This document shows positions 13,310-26,185 of a stretch of 64,000 nt of DNA, piece after piece (within the stretch, counting starts at the first letter, position 1; each line of letters begins with the position of its first letter). The notes beneath the pieces were generated by a model. That model was not told where the DNA came from. It was given only the letters and a program-made list of their open reading frames with translations, and made no database searches. The DNA comes from Eumeta japonica (Eukaryota > Arthropoda > Insecta > Lepidoptera > Psychidae). The stretch is taken from contig BGZK01000105.1 in NCBI GenBank assembly GCA_005406025.1, positions 620,001 to 684,000 on the forward strand, read 5' to 3'. Made by a program: the position numbers and the translations under genes.

Positions 13310-14400
13310 GACTACATAGGGTGCAATGAAAATTTCTGTATGAGTGAGAAAGAATTACTATGTATACTTGTATAGTCAAAAATGAATTTATTGTTTCTAA
13401 AATATTCTTCGTTAGCGTAAATGTGCTTTTTCATACAGATAAATCAATTAAAAAAAATATACTATTCCCCTCTGTTGACCTCGGAGACATGTTTTACATA
13501 GCCTCTTATGGTGATGAAAATTGTTGACCGCGTAATTAGTTTCTAGTTTTTGCGAAGAAAAAAAAGTCACAAGTTGCCAGATCTGGACTGTATGCAAGAT
13601 TGCTCATAAGTTCTACATTTCTCTCCTTCAAAAAAGTATTCGTCTGTTGCCGTATAACAACTGGCATTGCCGTGGAGGATGATACGACGTTTATGGTTAT
13701 TTTCACGAAATTCGGCAATAATTTCCGGCAGACAAATGGTCGTGTACTAATACTTATCCACGGTACGACGATTCTCCAAATAAACAATAGCCGTGTGTCC
13801 AGTTTTATCAAAAAAATAAGCAATTATCCACTTAGAGGCACTTCGCTCGCGCGGCACTTTGGTTGGTTTCGGCTCATCTCGATAGACCCATACGATCGAT
13901 TGCTGCTTTATTTTAGGGTCGTAGCAATAAATATATGTTTCGTCGCTTGTTACTATGTCCCACACCAATGTCCCACGCCTACTCTAAATCTGGTAAGTAC
14001 GACATTTCATTTAGTGAACCGATCTGTTTTTTGTGTGGGGTCAAATTGTGTGGGGTCCACCGCAAGCACAATCTTCTCGTACCCAAAAGTTTGTGTAGAT
14101 TGATTGTGTTTGATTCATACCTATGCTTAAGGATGCCTTAATCTCATGGTAGGTCACATATCTGTCTGTTTCCATGATATAGCGCACCACATCAATGTTT
14201 TAGTTGTTCTTGGAGGTGGACGGGTGACCATTACGTAATTCGTCACTGAGATTGATACCACAGCGCTTGAATGCAAACCGAATTATAAATAGTTGTCTTG
14301 CATGGTGCTTCATTTTCAAAATTAGTTTTAAGTCGAGAAAGGCTCTAATGAGCTGTCAAATCACTTTTAAAATCGTAAAAACGTACACTACGAAAATTTT
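13310..14400 (-). mobile_element. Degraded mariner element
   Basis: This is a Tc1/mariner-superfamily element lying on the minus strand, about 1.1 kb long. The transposase relic is described separately. The 5' side (about 14314-14400) and 3' side (about 13310-13430) keep A/T-rich flanks, but I could not pair convincing terminal inverted repeats, so both limits are approximate. A target TA duplication could not be fixed. Confidence 0.75.
13440..14313 (-). pseudogene. Mariner transposase relic (DD34D family)
   Basis: Read from an ATG at 14313 leftward, the N-terminus is an MKHHARQ-type start followed by a helix-turn-helix-like part with 'RYVTYHEIKASLSIGM'. After frameshifts and an apparent internal deletion comes the catalytic region: IVTSDETYIYCYDP (first Asp kept), WVYRDEPKPTKVPRERSASK, the second catalytic block as GNASCYT, and the signature YSPDLATCDFFFF (third Asp kept). 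In the second block, where mariners have HDNAS, codon GAC has become GGC, so the second catalytic Asp is lost. Stops and frameshifts continue into the C-terminal 'KNILETINSF' tail. Full-length mariner transposases are about 345 residues; this one is dead. An antisense 167-codon frame (13600-14103) is a shadow of it. Confidence 0.85.
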
Positions 14401-15835
14401 AAAAGACTAGTGGTGAATACACGCAGTTTAAAATAAAAAAAAACGCCACAGTGTAAAAACAACAGTTAGTTGAAAAAAAATTATACAGCCAAAGAGTTTC
14501 ATTTTCAAATGTAGTGATTACTTTTTATGTAAGTGTAAATAATATTTATGTAAGTGGCCAGTTCCAGAAACTTATAGTGCGTCCCATGTATATAAATCAG
14601 CAGCATACGGAAGACGAAAAAGCTGCGTCTATGAAAACACAGGAGAGACTTGTATTCAATAAGAGCACAATAGTCAATTTAAAAACCATGACGTGTGTTT
14701 ACCTTTGCTATGAGTGTTGACATTTATTCAGAAAGAGAATTGATACAGCCCAAATCGAGTATCGATAAGAAACATAAAGTATGTAGAGTTATGATACAAT
14801 ACAAATATTTTCCGAACAAGGCAATTTTCTCTATACCTATATTATTACACGTGGTTCTTACATATAATAAGATGACAAGGCTAACGGCATAACCAAACCC
14901 TGCTCTGTTTACACTCTATATACCATAAATCTAAGCACAGAGCAATGTCATGAATAATATGTCATTAATTTGGATACTGTTAATAATAATTGTTTGCTAT
15001 AGCGTTTTAGCTATTTAGCTAAACGAAACAAAATAGTATACGGTCAGCTATCAGTGCTGTTGTTAGTGTTTTTTTTTAAAGTTTTGAAGTAGAAAGTAAT
15101 GCTATTAGACATCACTGCTGGTATAACGAACTCGATATTTTGGACTTTGTACCGCCCTTTAAGTCAGAGAAGACCGCTGTCAATCATTAGTTGTTTAATG
15201 GAATGATTGATCGAATGATTGAATATGGTGATTAATGATGATTACGTTTCTTTGTGGGTATTAATGTGATTCAATAAAAAAAAAAGGTTTTTTTAATCAT
15301 TTAAATAAATATTCATTTTTTTGACAATGTTTTTATTATATTTTATGGGCGAATTTGAAATAATTTTGTCCACGCTATTTGCATAAAAGGGAAAAGAAAT
15401 ATTTACGAAATTGAAATACTTTTATTGAAGTATCCACCAGCGTATTGCCTTTCCGTGTTCAGTTTGAGTTCATAGCCCCAGTAGGATTCCTTACGAGGTC
15501 CTTTTTTTTCCCTCGACAGAGGTAATCTAACTTTCTGTTTACACAATTTCACCGCAACAACCGAATAATTGAAGTAGAGAAACACAATAATGATTACTCA
15601 GCTGCGGCCTAATAATGGAAAGTTGGTCCAAGAGCCATTGGTTATTCATTGCTTAACAATAACTTTATAGGTTTTCAGTTGGAATGCAGTTTTGTAGATG
15701 GGATGAACGCACAAAAACAAAGTTGTTTCAAACTATTTCTCAACTAGCAACTGTTCGCAATTTCGAATCCGAAACACAATGAATAAGGCGTACGAGTACC
15801 TTATTCATATTATCTCCATAAAACGAGCTATTTTA
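14401..15835. other. AT-rich non-coding stretch
   Basis: No gene recognised. Short frames at 14514-14720 and 14695-14892 have no protein-like character. Confidence 0.6.
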
Positions 15836-15900
15836 ATTCCGATTTCCATTCCAGTTCCACACCCAATTCTAGTTCCGATTTTGATTTTAGCTCCGAGGGT
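15836..15900. repeat. Degenerate GATTCC-type hexamer tract
   Basis: A short run of TTCCGATTTC-, CATTCCAGTTCC- and CTAGTTCCGATT-like units with roughly 6-base periodicity. It resembles the tracts near 27.8, 34.3-34.6, 48.5 and 61.2-61.5 kb. Confidence 0.5.
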
Positions 15901-18329
15901 ACACTCCACCGCTGTCTATCCCTAGACAACAATTATAGGTATTTTGCGTTTATTTTCAATGCCTGTACTTATTTCGATACTATTGTTTAAAAGAGATTTC
16001 CCAAAATTTCAGTACTTTTCAGGAACTTTTCAGCACCCGAGTGTGTGATTTCGATAATAGCAAGCATCTTTAAATAGCAAATTTCAGTTTAATAAATAAA
16101 ATTTAAAAATAAATCAGTTTTTGATATCCATTTCGTGATTAACATTTCTCCGGAAATATAAATGAATAATTGAATCATACGTTGTATACTCTTAACAATA
16201 TCGTATACTAACATAATCTGTCATAATTTTCCTTGCATCATGTAAAAAAAACATCCTTATTAATGACAAAAGCCTGAAGTAGTCACATGCTAGATTTTCG
16301 CCTTCTGAGAATTTCGAACCCTTACCAAATTCGTGATAAATTGCAATCTAACTTTTGATAAGTTCTGACTACATACCTTGTATTAAACAAAAAAGGATTT
16401 CCACATTCATTTATTATATATTAAATATTCACAAATTTACGTACATGTTATTATTTTACGTACGTATTTAATACTGGATTGCGAAATGAATATTCAAATT
16501 GTCAACTAAGCACGGACATCGGATTCCACTAGGCGGAGACCCTCGCAACAAACAAACCTAGCGCAGCTCTACATTTTCGCCGTGTCCGTAATAAATTAAA
16601 TGCCCTCTCTGCATGAAATTCATGAATTTAAAATGAGTGATGTTAGATTCGTTTGAGGCTAATCATTTTGAATACAATAATTGCTTATGTTATTAGTAAA
16701 CGTTTTCTAATTTATCACATCACTACCGAAAAAGATGATAAAATTAATGAACAATCAATTCAATAGATAACGTAAATGTACAATTACCGAAAACAATATA
16801 CCATATTCTACTGTGTGAGATGATAATTCGCGGAAATACAGAATTGATTTATAATGCAACATGTATTAACATGCTGCATACAATCCATCGCTGACCCTCC
16901 AATCTGTTCTTCCACTATTGCCTTCCTGTGTTCCCTTCGATTCCCTTGTGGCTGCTGATAAGGATGCGTTCGTAACCCTTTGACGTAGCGCATGACAGCA
17001 TTTCCCATGTGGATGTTGGATCCACATTTGTCGGTTGTTTTTAACACTCCTTACGAGCTGGTGGATGTGACCGTCTGCATTTTACTGACGACGTGCCTGG
17101 TTGGTATGAAACGTACGTGAAATTAAGAATATAATGATTACCGGATTAAGACAAATAAACAATCAGCACTTGCTTGGGTGTCCGATATCTTTCAATCCTC
17201 GATTCAATTTCAATCCTCAGAAGATCAGACTCGAGGGTCAGCCGTGGGTTTCATGCTGCTTGTCAATGCATGTTACAGGCAAGCATCAATATACCCTATG
17301 TTATAATGATTGTTATTTTGAATAGAAAACACTGCATGTAACATTAATTAAAGTTCTGTTTTGGGATTACCTAACTATCTAATCGCTTAATATGTTTTTA
17401 GTAGATATTTTCAATGTACAGATAGACACTAAGATTTCACAATTTTGATATATGCATAAGTAATACTAATTAAGAACACCTTTTTTCGTCTATTCAAACT
17501 TAAATTCGGATGGCAAGCCAAGGTGACGAACGAATATGGTCATTAAAATTTTTGGGTGGTTTTTAATTTAATTTTGGTTTAATAATCGTTTAAGATTGTT
17601 ATTTGACATTACTGTCTGTTTTATTCTAAACATGAACAATATTCAACAACTTTCCTTTTGTGTACAGCAAACGTTTCTCATAAATACGGTCAATAATAAA
17701 AAATAATTATTGATAGTTCTATCAATAAAAACGTTGACGGTATGAATATTTCTATACGCAGAAAAAATTGGATTTAATGCGCAACGTTATTACTTGTAAT
17801 TCGCCGATACATATTTTGATTTTCTACCAAAGCAAAATAACCACCATTCTTTAATCATGTCTTGGTTGGTAACAACCAACCAGGGTAAATTCTGAATAAC
17901 TTTAGCAGTGCCGAATATCGTGTATTTATAAAGACAAATATTTTTTCTCTGAACCGAAGCTATCGCTTTTATTCTATGAAATGAAGCTACAATAACTGTA
18001 GAATTTTATATCAAAAACAAACCCCATTAATATTCACCACTACCTTTTCATGCGGACGGTCCAATTTTTTTTTAACGGTGACAGAGTAATATGTATTTCA
18101 CAAAAAAAAAACTCAGATGAAACAAAACTCAACGTCAGTCCACAAAACAAAACAGTAAAAAATTCGAGAGCTAATTACGAGAATTTTTCACTCGAAACAA
18201 ATTAGTCCAATAAAACGGGACTTCTCATTTTTTCATTCGAACTAGCAGGACATTTATTTCAGGCCGTAACTGAAATAATTATATGTTTCCCTCAACGAAG
18301 TAGACTTGGCGCATTTTTATCTAAGAACT
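15901..18329. other. Non-coding stretch
   Basis: Largely AT-rich. A minus-strand frame of 79 codons (16808-17047) lies in a moderately GC-richer block, contains several Cys, and is not recognisable. A small hairpin with arms TGGTTGGT and ACCAACCA sits at 17873-17892. I see no supported gene. Confidence 0.5.
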
Positions 18330-18650
18330 TAACGACGTTCGCGCGACTCGCTCTATGCACGCTCGCTTAATTGGCCGTTGAATAAATTTAAACCGTGCAT
18401 TATCTCAGCGGCACGAGGTCCTCTTACGCGCTTCTCTTGTATCTGAAATAATCTATAGGAAGGAACTATTTTCGCCGCCACGAGGAAAGGGTCGAGTTCC
18501 TATCGAACTCGCATCGACGCCACACGAGAGCGCTTGATCAAGTGGCGTATCATTCAACGTCGCCCTCCGCTGCCTTCGGCCCGGCGATACGTCCGGACGC
18601 ACGAAATGGTCCTTGTTAATTAAAGGGCCCTGCATTTTTGTACCTGATGG
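18330..18650. promoter_or_regulatory. CpG-rich islet
   Basis: GC and CpG are clearly elevated compared with the flanks (for example 'cttcggcccggcgatacgtc' near 18574-18593). The 60-codon minus-strand frame here (18453-18635) matches nothing known. It could be a conserved enhancer or 5' exon; the base composition is the only evidence. Confidence 0.25.
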
Positions 18651-20460
18651 CTACGGATTGACTAAGTGACCGTTACGCCATAGATACAAATTAATGAGAA
18701 TCGTTTTAATTTCCCGCTGGAGAAAATATGAAAGTTTTAGAATAAATCTAAACGTCCGCATGCGATGAAAACTCGATTTTCAAAAATCGAACTGAAAACT
18801 ATAACTCGCTGAACTTTTTGGCGGATAAATAAAAATTTTTCCAAATGAAAATTGTAGAGCAATCAGTTGATTAACAACACGTTCACCTTTGTAAGAATTT
18901 TATTTATTCTCCTTTTTTTTTCTGAGATCAATGATGTACTTCTATGTGTGCATATTTTTCAGTTTTGTGAATTCAAAAATAGCAGATAATTTGAAGTTGG
19001 TCCGCACAGCCAATCGACTTACAAATTCTTTTCAGAAACGCAATGCTATTTCGTTGTTGTACTTTATTTATTTTTATGTTTTTTATTTTGGTACTTGTAC
19101 AACTGTTGAACTATCTGTCAAAACAATATGCGTCGCGCCATAGATGTAAGTAATCTACACCTATGGAGCAATACTGCAAAAAAATCAGACTAAAAATAAA
19201 ATGGCCAAGTGCGAGTCGGACTCGTGTATCGAACATTCCGTAGCCCTATTTTTGTATTGTGTATTTATGAAACGAAATAATTTCCTTCTTTTCATTCGGT
19301 TCTGAAATCCTAACGTCAGTCCTACTTTCACTACGCCGGTTTTGATTTGCTCATATTACAAAACACAACGTTTCTGTCACAACATAACGCCTGTTTGTCC
19401 GTTTATGTTTTTTTCAAGCGAGTCCCGCTTATCCCATTTACGTGTGTTTGTGTGTTTTTATTACATAACCGTTTTATCTGGCCAGGTTATAGGGAACATT
19501 TTGTTATATAAATTAATCTACAAAATAAGCAAAGACATTAATGGTAATTCAAATGGGAAAAAAAGACTTATCGGGGCGCTAAAATGGTTTACGCTGAGTC
19601 AACCATAAGCAATATATATCGAATTAATATATTATATAATTGTAGATTTTAAAAATACCTCTAAAATCATCCGCGGCGATATATAATAATATGAGGATGG
19701 GCGGACCGACGAACATACAGCGTGGGCCTAGCAATAGGGTTTCGTTAGCAACCTTTGCGTGCGTAATCATGACAACACAAGCATTAAAAATCTCGGTACA
19801 TATTTTGGTAAATTCCCTTATTACATAAAGTTGGGTTCAAACAGCCTACAATAATATAATGTTCAACATTTTTCACATTTTTTAGAATATTACTTCTCTA
19901 ATAAATTAAATAAACATTAGGATATAGCGATTATAAGTCTTACAAGCCAGATATGTATTATACTACCGAGCGATGTTTCTTAACCCGTTTGAGGGTGCGA
20001 TATTTGGCGAATATCTTACGCTATATTACACATTATAATACAGTATAAGATATTCGCCACAAATGGCCATATTTTATCTATACTGTATGTTGATATTATT
20101 GCTGAATATTGTAAAGTCTCTACTGCTGAGGACCTGTTCTTGAGAGTTGAAATTAAAAATGACCGGATTTTGCAGTAAATAAAAATTCTGATATAGTTTA
20201 ATAATATCATTAACGTATAGTTTTTAGTTCTAACTATAATTATAGTTTCACTTTGTTGTTCTTTGTTATGTTCTGTATAACAATATATAACAATTACATT
20301 TCACATTAAGTTAGCGTCAAAATACATTTATACAATATTTTTCAACTATTAACTAATATCTCTCAATTATCAGTTTTTCGCTTGTTTTGAAACCTGCTTT
20401 ATGACTATTATTTAAACTTTGAGTTTATGTTTTGAAAATCTTTCGTGATCATCTCGACTT
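18651..20460. other. Mostly AT-rich, with a repeat edge and an inverted repeat
   Basis: At 19200-19250 lies 'ggccaagtgcgagtcggac' followed by 'attccgtagcc', the edge of the lepidopteran repeat family whose longer copy is at 55140-55870. At 20006-20018 and 20046-20058, GGCGAATATCTTA and TAAGATATTCGCC form a perfect 13-bp inverted repeat with a 27-base spacer. No gene seen. Confidence 0.6.
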
Positions 20461-20514
20461 AGACGATGTCGATACTATAAAATATATCAATATTCTCTTC
20501 GATATCTAATAAAA

Positions 20515-20552
20515 TATCGATATGATATAATATCGATTAATTAATATCGATA
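20515..20552. promoter_or_regulatory. TATCGATA (DREF-like) cluster
   Basis: Two perfect TATCGATA palindromes (20515-20522 and 20545-20552) flank a one-mismatch TATCGATT (20531-20538), so three sites start 14-16 bases apart. TATCGATA is the insect DNA-replication-related element bound by DREF and overlaps BEAF-32-type CGATA sites. In such AT-rich DNA a chance cluster is possible. Confidence 0.35.
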
Positions 20553-21187
20553 ATGATAAATGCAATAAAATAAATTATTACATTTCAAGTGTATTAATAC
20601 GATATTATATTTTAGTTGACGGCCATATACCTTAGCATAGAAAGCAGACCGAACCGGACTCATAGATAGTTATGTGCGGCTTGGGAAAATTTAAATAAAT
20701 ATATTTTTAGGCAGGTACACTATCGTCCATTGCAAAATGGTCCGATGTTCATTTCGGTCAACGTTTATTATTATTTAATTAAAATCGTTAACTAGTTGTG
20801 AGTTTTAGTTACATAAAGTCTTGGTGGTTACTCCATTAATTGTAGGTATTCCATTAGTTTGCTATAATTTGAGACGAAAGAGTCAATGTGAAAAAGTCAA
20901 ATTAAAATTCAAAACCTAGCAGCATCAGTCTTTCGTGTCGTAAACTGTATAAAAAAAATTGCTTTAAATCAAAGTAAATGTACTTTTACGATTTATTATT
21001 GTATATATTAGTCGCGCACTGATTTTATTCCGTTATATTATAAGAGAAAAGCTTTATCCTTTATTTTTACGTTTTGTTTTTCACTCACCACTTTAGCTTA
21101 TTATCACTTGGAGCCCTTAGCGTAGTAGCCGGTTAGTATTATTTGTTATTTTTTAATCATACTAATTCTGACTTTTGTGATTATTGC

Positions 21188-21445
21188 AGCGGTGTGCTTC
21201 AAACTATCGTTTGCAATGGTTAACCATTAACTGTTAAAGTTAAAAATTAATGTGTTATAATGTCGGTAATCTTACAGATATTGGCATTCGTAACATTAAT
21301 ATAATGTCACAAATGCAATATCCTTAAGACTAACTTAGTCAACTGCCAATTTTGAAGTTAAAAGAATGTATTTTTATGTGCTTAGTTTTTCACTTTAACA
21401 GTTAAAAAATAATTATTTCAAATAAAAATTTGAAGAATACCGCTG
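21188..21445. mobile_element. MITE with hAT-like terminal repeats
   Basis: The left end (from 21188) reads CAGCGGTGTGCTTCAAACT and later TTAACTGTTAAAGT. The reverse complement of the right end (to 21445) reads CAGCGGTATTCTTCAAATT and later TTAACTGTTAAAGTG. The ends are therefore diverged inverted repeats of about 55 bases enclosing a 258-bp non-coding element. The CAG-CGG start resembles hAT termini. Flanks TTATTG and TTACTG may be a decayed target duplication, though hAT elements normally make 8 bp. A right-half copy is at 63380-63525. Confidence 0.75.
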
Positions 21446-22309
21446 TTACTGTTTTTACGATACAGCAAATACAAAAAAAAAGTTATAAAAATTGTTTCTT
21501 TCATGGGGACTATCTTTAATTTTTATTAGATATTGTTTGTAAATATTTATCATTTTAACACATTTTCTGTAAAAAATTTAACAGTTCACCTATTACAGTT
21601 AAAATGGTACACAAGTCTTCAAAGGTTGTGACGGTCAAACGGACGGACAGATAACGTAACCAGTAGTAGAGTGCTGTTGGCACCTTTTGGACACTGAACT
21701 CAAAAAATGTTTTTCAATTTAATCATAATGAAAATGTTAATTAAAATGAAATCTTTGTTAATAAATTGCAAGGTATGACACTGTAATTTGTAAATGTAGT
21801 AGGCAGTTTTTGTTTCTGATTAAGGAAAACTATGTATTATCTTCGTACGGGACAAATTTCTTAAAAAATTTAATAGCTTGACTAGTACGTATAAACGTAG
21901 CGGAATTTTTTAATGTACTTTCCATCCAATTTCAGACGTCCAAAAAACCTGATATTTTGCGTTCATATTAATGAACCGAACACAGTTATTTTTTGGAGTC
22001 AAAAAACTAATATCTAGATCTAAATTTGCGAACTGTAAACGGGTACTTTAATAAATGATACATCTACTTCTGATGATACGACATGGATACGGAAGCGTTA
22101 AATTTTATTCTCCCAGTCAGTTTACATAATAAAAAATACAGTCACGCAATCGTAGCATAAATCAAATAAAGTTATAACATAAATTAACACCGATCGGGTT
22201 GAACTTAGACTCTAAACTTGCGCACAAAACAGGAACTTTCCACACTGCGAAATACATACATCACCTAACAAAACGACAATAACGTGCTGAGTGCAACACG
22301 AGACTGTCT
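21446..22309. other. AT-rich non-coding stretch
   Basis: I see no gene or repeat beyond scattered A/T runs. Confidence 0.6.
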
Positions 22310-22400
22310 ATTAGACAGTCCATTAGTCACGGAAGTAGCCCTTCCTAGCGCGCCCTTCAGCCCCCTGCACGCCGCACGGCCCGTTCGGGCTTTTACGGGT
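22310..22400. other. Short GC-rich islet
   Basis: A 90-base CpG-rich block with a short inverted pair GACTGTCT/AGACAGTC just upstream (about 22302-22320). It has no coding signature. It may be a repeat fragment or a conserved element. Confidence 0.3.
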
Positions 22401-22639
22401 GTAAGCTCAAATTTAAGTACACAGCTGTCAAATTAAATTTTTCCCCGTTTTTGCTTGCATAAAAGCTAATTTAACAGTATGATTTATTTTCAATGAATAA
22501 ATCAAAGGGTTTGTCTTCGGTGACGGCTTCGTTCAAAGGGTTAATAAGTCTATTGTAATGATGAAACGCAAAGGTTTTGTTCAGCGATCTATGAGAATTC
22601 TCCGATTATTGATGAATTATTTTCTCTACTTGCACTTTC

Positions 22640-22850
22640 GTAATTTCAAGCACCCATTATTTTGTTTTTGTTCCAGTGGCTCGCTCCTTTCCTCCTATCA
22701 GACCATTTCACCTTCTATTAGACATCCTATTCCTCCCATAAGGTCAGAAACTCATCGTTGACCCTTTTGGGGTTGCAAGTGTCCATAGGCGGCGAGAGTA
22801 GGCGATCTACTCTTTAGTGGTGACTCAACTCTCTTGTGACTCATAAAATC
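22640..22850 (+). repeat. Dispersed repeat A, diverged copy 2
   Basis: It shares 'ttagacatcctattcc' and 'gtgtccataggcggcgag' in the same order and spacing as the copy at 8380-8645. It is more diverged, and the overlapping 67-codon frame is not a gene. Confidence 0.6.
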
Positions 22851-23082
22851 AATTGCCTCTTAAAAATCCCATCACATTAAATTACGGACAGAAAAAACGG
22901 TAAATAAGTTTTTATAATGCGTTCTTGATTTGCTCAAAGGTGTGACAATTGAAATGCTTGTAAAATTAAGATGTTTTTGAAAATCCTCATAACATTTTAT
23001 TTGTAAAAACTCTTGTGAAATGCTATTCAAAGAAATAGCGCATTTAAAATAACTGCGACGGTCATAACAGCACAGCGATAAC

Positions 23083-23126
23083 GAGTAGGTACTGGAGTTA
23101 GCCTATGCAAACTCCAGTACCTACTC
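23083..23126. repeat. Perfect 17-bp hairpin
   Basis: GAGTAGGTACTGGAGTT (23083-23099) and AACTCCAGTACCTACTC (23110-23126) are perfect reverse complements with a 10-base loop. Pairing stops abruptly on both sides, so the stem is shorter than a normal miRNA precursor (about 22 bp or more of duplex plus flanking stem). Confidence 0.9.
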
Positions 23127-26100
23127 AAGTTGAGAGTTGAAAGACTGCCCGCCCGATGCAGTTTAATTAAACCTCGATTTTCAAAAGACGTATTAAGCAG
23201 TTGGTCACGGTTGGCGTTATGTTAATCGTTAAGTTTAGTAGGAAATATAAAGCATTTAGATAACACCTTACAGTAAAGTGAAACATTTAGGTACATATGC
23301 CACCTTACTAAACAGCACTAGAACTCGTGTTCCAGAGTTGACTTAAACATCTCATAGTCGGGATGAGTCCTTTATATTTTAGTGGCACTTTCATACGCTA
23401 AGTCATAGTATACCAATTGTAACATAATCCAATACATACCTGTATAGCTGTCGAACTGCCTATTAATGAGGACATATTAGAAAAGTCTTCCAAGATCTTA
23501 AAATTCCAATTACAATAGGAGGCCTAAATTTTATTTATTTAAAGGCCCGCATTTTAAAATTACAGACACAATTTTAAAATTGCATCAACTTGTACACAAC
23601 CTATTAAATTGTAAAGACCAATTTAGCGCATATTATCATAAATGGTTCTTCCACAGAAATATTTGTATGTATTACGCGAACTGCTCTTTTGCAAGGGCCA
23701 CATCGCAAAAACCTAATCTGCAGGATGAGAAAACATCGCCACATCAGGCTCTGTAACACGCATTAAGTCTCACCTCGGCGGGCGAGCTTTGTTTTAAGCA
23801 CTAGTCACAAAATGTAACAGGCTGCTTGATGAATGTTTGGAATGTGAACGTGCTTAATAGCGCCGTGTTACCACATTTCGTGCGAGAACTCCAAAAATAA
23901 TTCATAACTTCGCATGTATGTAATACAAGCACGAACTGAACGCTGTGTAAACTCGAAACAAGTCTCGGGAAGGATTCGAAGCCGAGTCATCCGGCAGACG
24001 GTTAAGTTAACTTTAGAGTTGGCGTTGTAAGTTAATTTGCATATGGAAATGCATATCTTATCGCGGATTACGGTTAAGCAATGCGGCAACGTTACTCGTT
24101 TACCTTGCATTAAGTTATAAAGAAACACATGAACGTATACAATATCAACGGTTATCAAAGAAAAAATCGGTCATGCACAAAAGAAAACTCGCGCGCAGAA
24201 AGTTCGATATATAACAAAATTTTATTTGTTCTCTGCAGTTGCTCTATCGCTTGTCACATGCTTAAGCATGAAATATATTTACTATCATTATCTATTGAAA
24301 AACATTTAAATGCATAAACAATATGTATTATATTTTGTATAATTTCTAATTTAGAATGTCTTGAAATTAAAAGTTAAGAACCGCTCGTGGTAAAAATTTT
24401 CTCTTTACATTTTGTCAAGATAATTTGCTTCTAAATGACTTTCAAAGTTTTAGTTCAAAGAAAAGGAACTTTATGCATTTTGGTGATGAGTTTAGAATAT
24501 GGTTCTAAAATACGTATTTATTATACCATGTCCTTATTCCGTCTTCAGTTGCGTATTTCATATTTTTTATACTGCATTACAGTACAGAGTTGTATGGGTT
24601 AACACGTGATATTAATATCAATTTATATGTCTACAGCGTTCCTTGAAAATATGATATTGATGAACAGAGAGGCCGATAGATTAACATACAAATAGATAGG
24701 CAGTGAAGTGTTCCTATAATAGTACTTTTCTTCTATATGACTATCGAAACATATTATTATCAAAGACATTGTTTTGTGTTTAGTTTGAAAATACTGTCAG
24801 CAAACTGTCTAAGAATAGATACCTAATCCGATACGTCATTTATTTTTTTTTTCTAATTCGATTGTCAGTGGCGAAACTGCTCAGTACTTATATAGACAGA
24901 AAAAGGCCATTGAAAACGGTAATATTTATTTCACGTGGTCGAAGCCGCAGGCGACAACTAGTTTCAAAATTTATCTATACATGGCAACGCTCGCCGAAAA
25001 CCAAATAGATTCCAGTAAATACATAATAGAAGTATAGTTGGGACAGTTTCTTCCTTTTTCAGCTCTTATTAAGTTTTAATCTTCCCCTTAACTGGTCTCT
25101 TTTTAAGGAACACAAACTGATCGATAGAACTACGTCGAGTCGGCCTTGAGGTTACCCAGATCCCCGTGAAAATAGGTTACAGACACTATCTATAATACCT
25201 CATTCGACCAACCAACGGAATCGGTAACGCGAGAAATTGTATAAGCCAGTTCAGCGGACGTGAAAATCCCGGCATGCAACTTTATATAATCTGGGAGTAA
25301 TAAAGTTGGCAAATAGTTACCTGTTTAAGGCGATGACATATTGGCGAGAAATTTAGTAGGATATTCTGTTTCCAGATACATTAGAGAAAAATACTTTATT
25401 TGGTAACAACGTGATATCGTACAGACATCTGCAGTTATAGTACAGGTTTATTATATACACATTATGCATTTCATGTTAAGTTTATATATATTTGACAATG
25501 TTGAAACTATTAGTTAACTTAATTTAAAAAAAATATGTATTCAAATAATAAAAGTTTTCCGTCTTTATAAATGGCATCATAACTTTAGAAGCTTCTAAAT
25601 ATGGATAGTTTTACCGGGCTTTGTGTACGCAAAGGTTACATTAAATATACATAGTTCGTACAAGACAAAAGTACTATTACATAACAAATGGAAGATTGTA
25701 CGTAGTATCAGAATCTCCTTGAAGCCTTTCATATCTGATTCTAGACCAGGCTCTAAAACTATTTCTTGTTATGCCATACAGTCTAGATTTCGCTCGCCAC
25801 CAGGCTGTGCAGGCTTTGCGGAGCTTTAACTTGCTCAAAGGCCCTGTGGGTACGAGATCAAAGAGAATGAAAACTTTTTACGTAAGCCTTTTCCGTTTGG
25901 AAATCGCTACTGAAATCTAGAACATATACATAATATATGTATATTTCATGAGGACATATATTTCCGCTTTATAATTCGATTATGTATAATATTAATGTGT
26001 ATTTCACACAGCTAGCTTTGAAACTCGTACAATTTCAATTTATTATTTCTCTAGTAGATATTTTTAGTGGGATATGAAGCCAATCTGTGTCACCATTATC

Positions 26101-26136
26101 GACTTGTACTTATTGAATTTAGAAATGTATATACTG

Positions 26137-26185
<49 letters not shown>

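Noticed and set aside
13600..14103. 167-codon plus-strand frame, the longest in the window
   Set aside because: It is antisense to the mariner transposase relic, whose minus-strand motifs are clear.
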